NCBI GenBank assembly: GCA_002469605.1
Contig: DKMV01000180.1
Coordinates: forward strand, 1-10,809
Direction: 5' to 3'
Length of the DNA: 10,809 nt
DNA from: Leclercia sp. UBA7405
Lineage (GTDB): Bacteria > Pseudomonadota > Gammaproteobacteria > Enterobacterales > Enterobacteriaceae
Both the position numbers and the translations under genes were made by a program. The notes under the pieces are model-generated. The model was not told the DNA's origin. It searched no databases and saw only the letters and a program-made list of their open reading frames with translations. Below, one piece after another: positions 7,280 through 10,809 of this stretch (position 1 is its first letter; each line of letters starts with the position of its first letter).

Positions 7280-7282
7280 TGA
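7256..7282 (-). promoter_or_regulatory. Class 3 sigma-28 (FliA) promoter for flgKL
   Basis: Read on the minus strand, TCAAGTCC (7275-7282), an 11-base spacer and GCCGATAA (7256-7263) match the FliA consensus TAAAGTTT-N11-GCCGATAA: the -10 is perfect and the -35 matches 5 of 8. The expected start point is near 7249, about 36 bases before the flgK ATG. In E. coli and Salmonella flgKL is known to have such a late promoter besides read-through from the class 2 flgB promoter. Confidence 0.88.
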
Positions 7283-7288
7283 GAACTT

Positions 7289-8242
7289 TCAGAACAGTTT
7301 TTCGAGATCGGTGCTATAGGCTTTGCTGACTTTTTCACCCATCGCTTTTAGCTGCTGGATCATGCTGGTCAGCTTACGGGCGTAGTTCGGATCGGTAGCG
7401 TAACCGGCGCTTTGCAACGCCTGGGCACCCTGCTCCGCGGTGGCGGCCTGGGTGACACCTGCATAGCGCGGGTTGCGGGTCAGCAGCCCCACGTAGTCGG
7501 AGAGCGCTTCGAGATACGAGCTGTAAACGCGGAACTTCGCCTTCACCTTCTTCGCCTCACCGTTTTCAAATTCGGTGGTGGTGATCTCGGTGGTTGGTCC
7601 CTTCCAGCTGCCGGACGCCTTCACGCCAAAGATGTTGAAGCTCGGCTCGCCGTTCTCCCGGCGGATCTGCCGCTGGCCCCAGCCGGACTCCAGCGCGGCC
7701 TGCGCCAGAATCAGGTGGTGCGGCACCCCACTCTGCTCGCTCGCCAGACGGGCTGGCAGAGAGAGCTGGGCCAGGAAATCTTTGCTGTCGCCGGAGAGCG
7801 GCTCATCGCTGCTTTCCGGGGTTTTTGGCATCGCTTTGCGCACCATCTGGGTGAGGGCCTGGTTCTGATAACTGGTCACCGTTTGCAGGTCGAACTTCAT
7901 CGGCACCTGCTGCGGCTGATCCTCCGGCTTCACTCCCTGGGCCGCTTCCATCTGCTTGACGATCATATCGGCAAGGCCAAGCCCCTTGCCGGCGGTCATC
8001 TGCTGGGCAATCTGCTGGTCATACATGCTGGTATAGAGCCGCGTGGAGTCGCTGCTGAAGATGCCATCCTTTGGCAGGGATTCACGCATGCTTTTCAGCA
8101 TCATCTGCACAAACATCCCTTCCACCTGGCGGGCCACCGGGCGAAGGTTCGCCGAGGGATCTTTACCCGCGCTGGTTTTCAGTTCGTTAAGCGACTGCGC
8201 ATCCCATGCCGCGCTTGCCATCAGTTTGCTATCGCCCAGCAT
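7289..8242 (-). CDS. flgJ: Flagellar rod cap and peptidoglycan hydrolase FlgJ
   Basis: FlgJ caps the growing rod and cuts peptidoglycan so the rod can cross the periplasm. The 317-aa protein (E. coli about 313) has the N-terminal rod-assembly domain (about 1-110, RQVEGMFVQMMLKSMR and LYTSMYDQQIAQQM), a variable linker (about 100-150), and a C-terminal glucosaminidase-type domain (about 152-317). The catalytic region is ILAQAALESGWGQ with E185, equivalent to Glu184 of Salmonella FlgJ; the NIFGVKAS and YATDPNYARK motifs are present. There is no signal peptide, in line with export by the flagellar machine. Its ATG overlaps the flgI stop by one base (TAATG), suggesting translational coupling; it ends in TGA before the flgJ-flgK hairpin. 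Confidence 0.98.
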   Translation of the reverse strand: MLGDSKLMASAAWDAQSLNELKTSAGKDPSANLRPVARQVEGMFVQMMLKSMRESLPKDGIFSSDSTRLYTSMYDQQIAQQMTAGKGLGLADMIVKQMEAAQGVKPEDQPQQVPMKFDLQTVTSYQNQALTQMVRKAMPKTPESSDEPLSGDSKDFLAQLSLPARLASEQSGVPHHLILAQAALESGWGQRQIRRENGEPSFNIFGVKASGSWKGPTTEITTTEFENGEAKKVKAKFRVYSSYLEALSDYVGLLTRNPRYAGVTQAATAEQGAQALQSAGYATDPNYARKLTSMIQQLKAMGEKVSKAYSTDLEKLF

Positions 8243-9339
8243 TAGATGATTTCCACTTTGGCACGCAGGCAGCCTGCGGTCTGCATGGATTGCAGAATAG
8301 ACATCAGCTCCATCGGCGTTGCCCCCAGCGCGTTAAGCGCGCGCACTACGTTGTTAAGGTTGGCGCTGGAACGCACGCTCTGCAGCGATCCCCCGCTCTG
8401 GCGCAGGTCAATCTGCGTCTGCGGCGTGACCACCGTCTGTCCGCCGCCAAACGGCGTATCCGGCTGGCTGACGTTCGCCTGACGATTCACGGTAACCGAC
8501 AGGTTGCCCTGGGCCACGGCGCAGCTGTCCAGCGTAACTTCGCGGTTCATCACTACCGAGCCGGTGCGGGAGTTGATAATTACTTTGGCATCCTGCAGCG
8601 GCACGTTCACTTCCATATTCTGGATATCGGCCAGCATACGCACCTGGTTGCTGCTGCCGCTTGAGGTGCGAATCTGCACGGTACGGGCATCGAGGGCCGT
8701 TGCGCTGCCATATCCGCGGCTGCGGTTAATGGTGTCGGCAATCTGCTGCGCCATGGTGAAATCTTCACTGTTCAGCTGCAGGTTAATGGTGTTACCCGCG
8801 CCAAACTGGGTGGGCAGTTCGCGTTCGATAATAGCACCGTTGGTAATACGCCCGCCGTTAAGCTGGTTCACCTGCACGCTGCTGCCACCGGCCGAGGCGC
8901 CTGCGCCCCCTACCAGAATGTTCCCTTGCGCCAGCGCATAGACCTGGCTGTCCACCCCTTTCAGCGGGGTCATTAACAGGGTGCCGCCGCGCAGGCTTTT
9001 GGCGTTACCCATGGAGGAGACCACCACGTCGATGGTCTGCCCCTGGCGCGCAAAGGCCGGGAAGGAGGCGGTCACCATCACCGCCGCCACGTTTTTAAGC
9101 TGCATGTTGGTGCCCGTCGGTACGGTAATACCGAGCTGGGAGAGCATGTTGTTCAGACTCTGGGTAGTGAACGGCGTCTGGGTGGTCTGGTCACCGGTAC
9201 CGTCCAGCCCCACTACCAGGCCATAGCCGATAAGGGAGTTTTCTCGTACGCCCTGTACGCTTGTGAGATCGCGAATACGGTCGGCCTGGGTGCAGGTTGC
9301 CACCAGCGCCAGCGCGATGCCAAAGAGGAATTTAAACAT
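8242..9339 (-). CDS. flgI: Flagellar P-ring protein FlgI precursor
   Basis: FlgI builds the periplasmic P ring around the rod at the peptidoglycan. A Sec signal peptide ([19 protein letters not shown], cleavage before DRIRD) precedes highly conserved sequence such as [18 protein letters not shown] and [19 protein letters not shown]. Two mature cysteines (TLDSCAVAQ and TAGCLRAK) match the pair that forms the DsbA-dependent disulfide in E. coli FlgI. I chose the ATG at 9337-9339, giving 365 aa as in E. coli, with GAGG 5 bases upstream; the GTG two codons earlier overlaps that ribosome site. It starts 11 bp after the flgH stop and its stop overlaps the flgJ start. Confidence 0.98.
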   Translation of the reverse strand: MFKFLFGIALALVATCTQADRIRDLTSVQGVRENSLIGYGLVVGLDGTGDQTTQTPFTTQSLNNMLSQLGITVPTGTNMQLKNVAAVMVTASFPAFARQGQTIDVVVSSMGNAKSLRGGTLLMTPLKGVDSQVYALAQGNILVGGAGASAGGSSVQVNQLNGGRITNGAIIERELPTQFGAGNTINLQLNSEDFTMAQQIADTINRSRGYGSATALDARTVQIRTSSGSSNQVRMLADIQNMEVNVPLQDAKVIINSRTGSVVMNREVTLDSCAVAQGNLSVTVNRQANVSQPDTPFGGGQTVVTPQTQIDLRQSGGSLQSVRSSANLNNVVRALNALGATPMELMSILQSMQTAGCLRAKVEII

Positions 9340-9350
9340 AGTCACCTCGC

Positions 9351-10049
9351 TTACATCGGCGATAAGTTAAGGAAGAAGCGCTGCAGCCAGCCCATATTCT
9401 GCGCTTCGTTGATATAGCCGTTGCCGACATACTCAATGCGTGCATCCGCCACCTGGGTGGAGGGTACGGTGTTGGTGCCGCTGATGGTGCGCGGGTTAAC
9501 CACACCGGAGAACCGAATAAACTCAGTGCCCTGGTTGATGGCGATCTGTTTTTCACCCACCACGTGCAGGTTGCCGTTGACCAGCACCTGATCCACCGTC
9601 ACCGTCAGGGTGCCGCTAAAGGTGTTGCTGGCGTTGGCGCCACCCTTGCCATTGAAGGAGTTGCCGCCGGAGGCCTCAACGTCAGCGCGCTCGTTGCCAA
9701 ACAGGCCGGAGAGATAGCGCGGCACTGTGTCAAAGCCGAAATTCGTTTTGCCATCGCGGCTGGCGTTCGCCGAGGAGCTCTTGCTCGCACTGACGTTCTC
9801 CTGCAATACGATGGTCAGGGTGTCACCCACGTTACGCGGACGACGATCTTCAAACAGCGGCTGATAACCGTAGTTGATCGGCTGCGCGGTCTGGAAAATT
9901 GAGCCGTTAACGACCGGCGAGGGGCCGGGAACGGGTTGGGCGGTAGTCGCACCCTGCACCAGAGGTTTAGACGGGATCCAGGCGCAACCGCTGAGGGTCA
10001 CAGCCAGAAGAGTCACTATCGGATAACGATTCGCCGCGTGTTTTTGCAT
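9351..10049 (-). CDS. flgH: Flagellar L-ring lipoprotein FlgH precursor
   Basis: FlgH forms the outer-membrane L ring of the basal body. The precursor begins with a lipoprotein signal ending in the lipobox LSGC (Cys22), followed by [14 protein letters not shown]. The body is near-identical to the enterobacterial family: [60 protein letters not shown] and the C-terminal [16 protein letters not shown] chose the ATG at 10047-10049, giving 232 aa as in E. coli and Salmonella. An in-frame ATG three codons earlier (10056-10058) is possible, and neither has an ideally spaced ribosome site (AAGG is only 2 bases from the chosen one). Between flgG and flgH are 57 bp with a hairpin. Confidence 0.96.
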   Translation of the reverse strand: MQKHAANRYPIVTLLAVTLSGCAWIPSKPLVQGATTAQPVPGPSPVVNGSIFQTAQPINYGYQPLFEDRRPRNVGDTLTIVLQENVSASKSSSANASRDGKTNFGFDTVPRYLSGLFGNERADVEASGGNSFNGKGGANASNTFSGTLTVTVDQVLVNGNLHVVGEKQIAINQGTEFIRFSGVVNPRTISGTNTVPSTQVADARIEYVGNGYINEAQNMGWLQRFFLNLSPM

Positions 10050-10074
10050 GGCCTTCATCTTCGAAAACAGGGAG

Positions 10075-10098
10075 CCGGTGCGGCGATTACCGCACCGG
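10075..10098 (-). other. 9-bp stem-loop in the flgG-flgH gap
   Basis: CCGGTGCGG (10075-10083) pairs perfectly with CCGCACCGG (10090-10098) around a 6-base loop. On the transcribed minus strand the stem lies 8 bases after the flgG stop codon and is followed by CTCCCTGTTTTCG, which is not a clean U-run. It may be a partial attenuator, or an element that protects the 3' end of rod-gene mRNA. The structure is certain in sequence; the function is inferred. Confidence 0.7.
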
Positions 10099-10106
10099 AC
10101 TACGCC

Positions 10107-10809
<703 letters not shown>

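Noticed and set aside
7412..8245. 277-codon open frame on the plus strand opposite flgJ
   Set aside because: Antisense shadow; flgJ is intact with conserved motifs and the His/Leu/Arg-rich translation resembles no known protein.

Overview
The window is chromosomal DNA of a motile member of the Enterobacteriaceae. The RNase E and flagellar proteins look very close to what I recall of the E. coli and Salmonella proteins, with the same motifs, order and lengths within a few residues. Gene content and moderately high GC fit an Enterobacter/Lelliottia/Leclercia-type genome, but I cannot fix the genus without a search.

Layout. Positions 1-2215 (+) hold the 3' two thirds of rne (RNase E), beginning near catalytic Asp346 and running through the whole degradosome scaffold to a strong terminator. 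Positions 2255-4517 hold a divergent pair: a LysR-type regulator (-) and a 12-TM MFS efflux-type transporter (+). Their 109-bp intergenic region carries a 19-bp dyad that looks like the regulator's operator. From 4596 to the right edge the minus strand carries the distal part of the flg operon, in transcription order flgG (partial), flgH, flgI, flgJ, flgK, flgL.

How the genes work together. FlgG (distal rod), FlgH (L ring), FlgI (P ring) and FlgJ (rod cap and muramidase) build the rod and its bushing through the periplasm and outer membrane. FlgK and FlgL are the hook-filament junction proteins, needed later. The sequence reflects this timing: a sigma-28 (FliA) promoter with a perfect GCCGATAA -10 sits between flgJ and flgK, so flgKL can be made both by read-through from upstream and from its own late promoter. 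This promoter is embedded in a 14-bp intercistronic stem-loop. The flgL 3' end carries three successive hairpins ending in a Rho-independent terminator, a good candidate for a 3'UTR-derived small RNA like E. coli FlgO.

The main departure from the E. coli layout, where rne and flgL face each other directly, is the lysR-MFS cassette between them. It fits tightly: the stop codon of each cassette gene lies in the T-tract of the neighbouring operon's terminator. I found no mobile element, CRISPR array, tRNA, rRNA or clearly new multi-gene system. The most interesting signals are the regulatory structures in the short gaps, and two repeat-rich stretches in the RNase E scaffold. No stretch over 300 bases lacks a gene.
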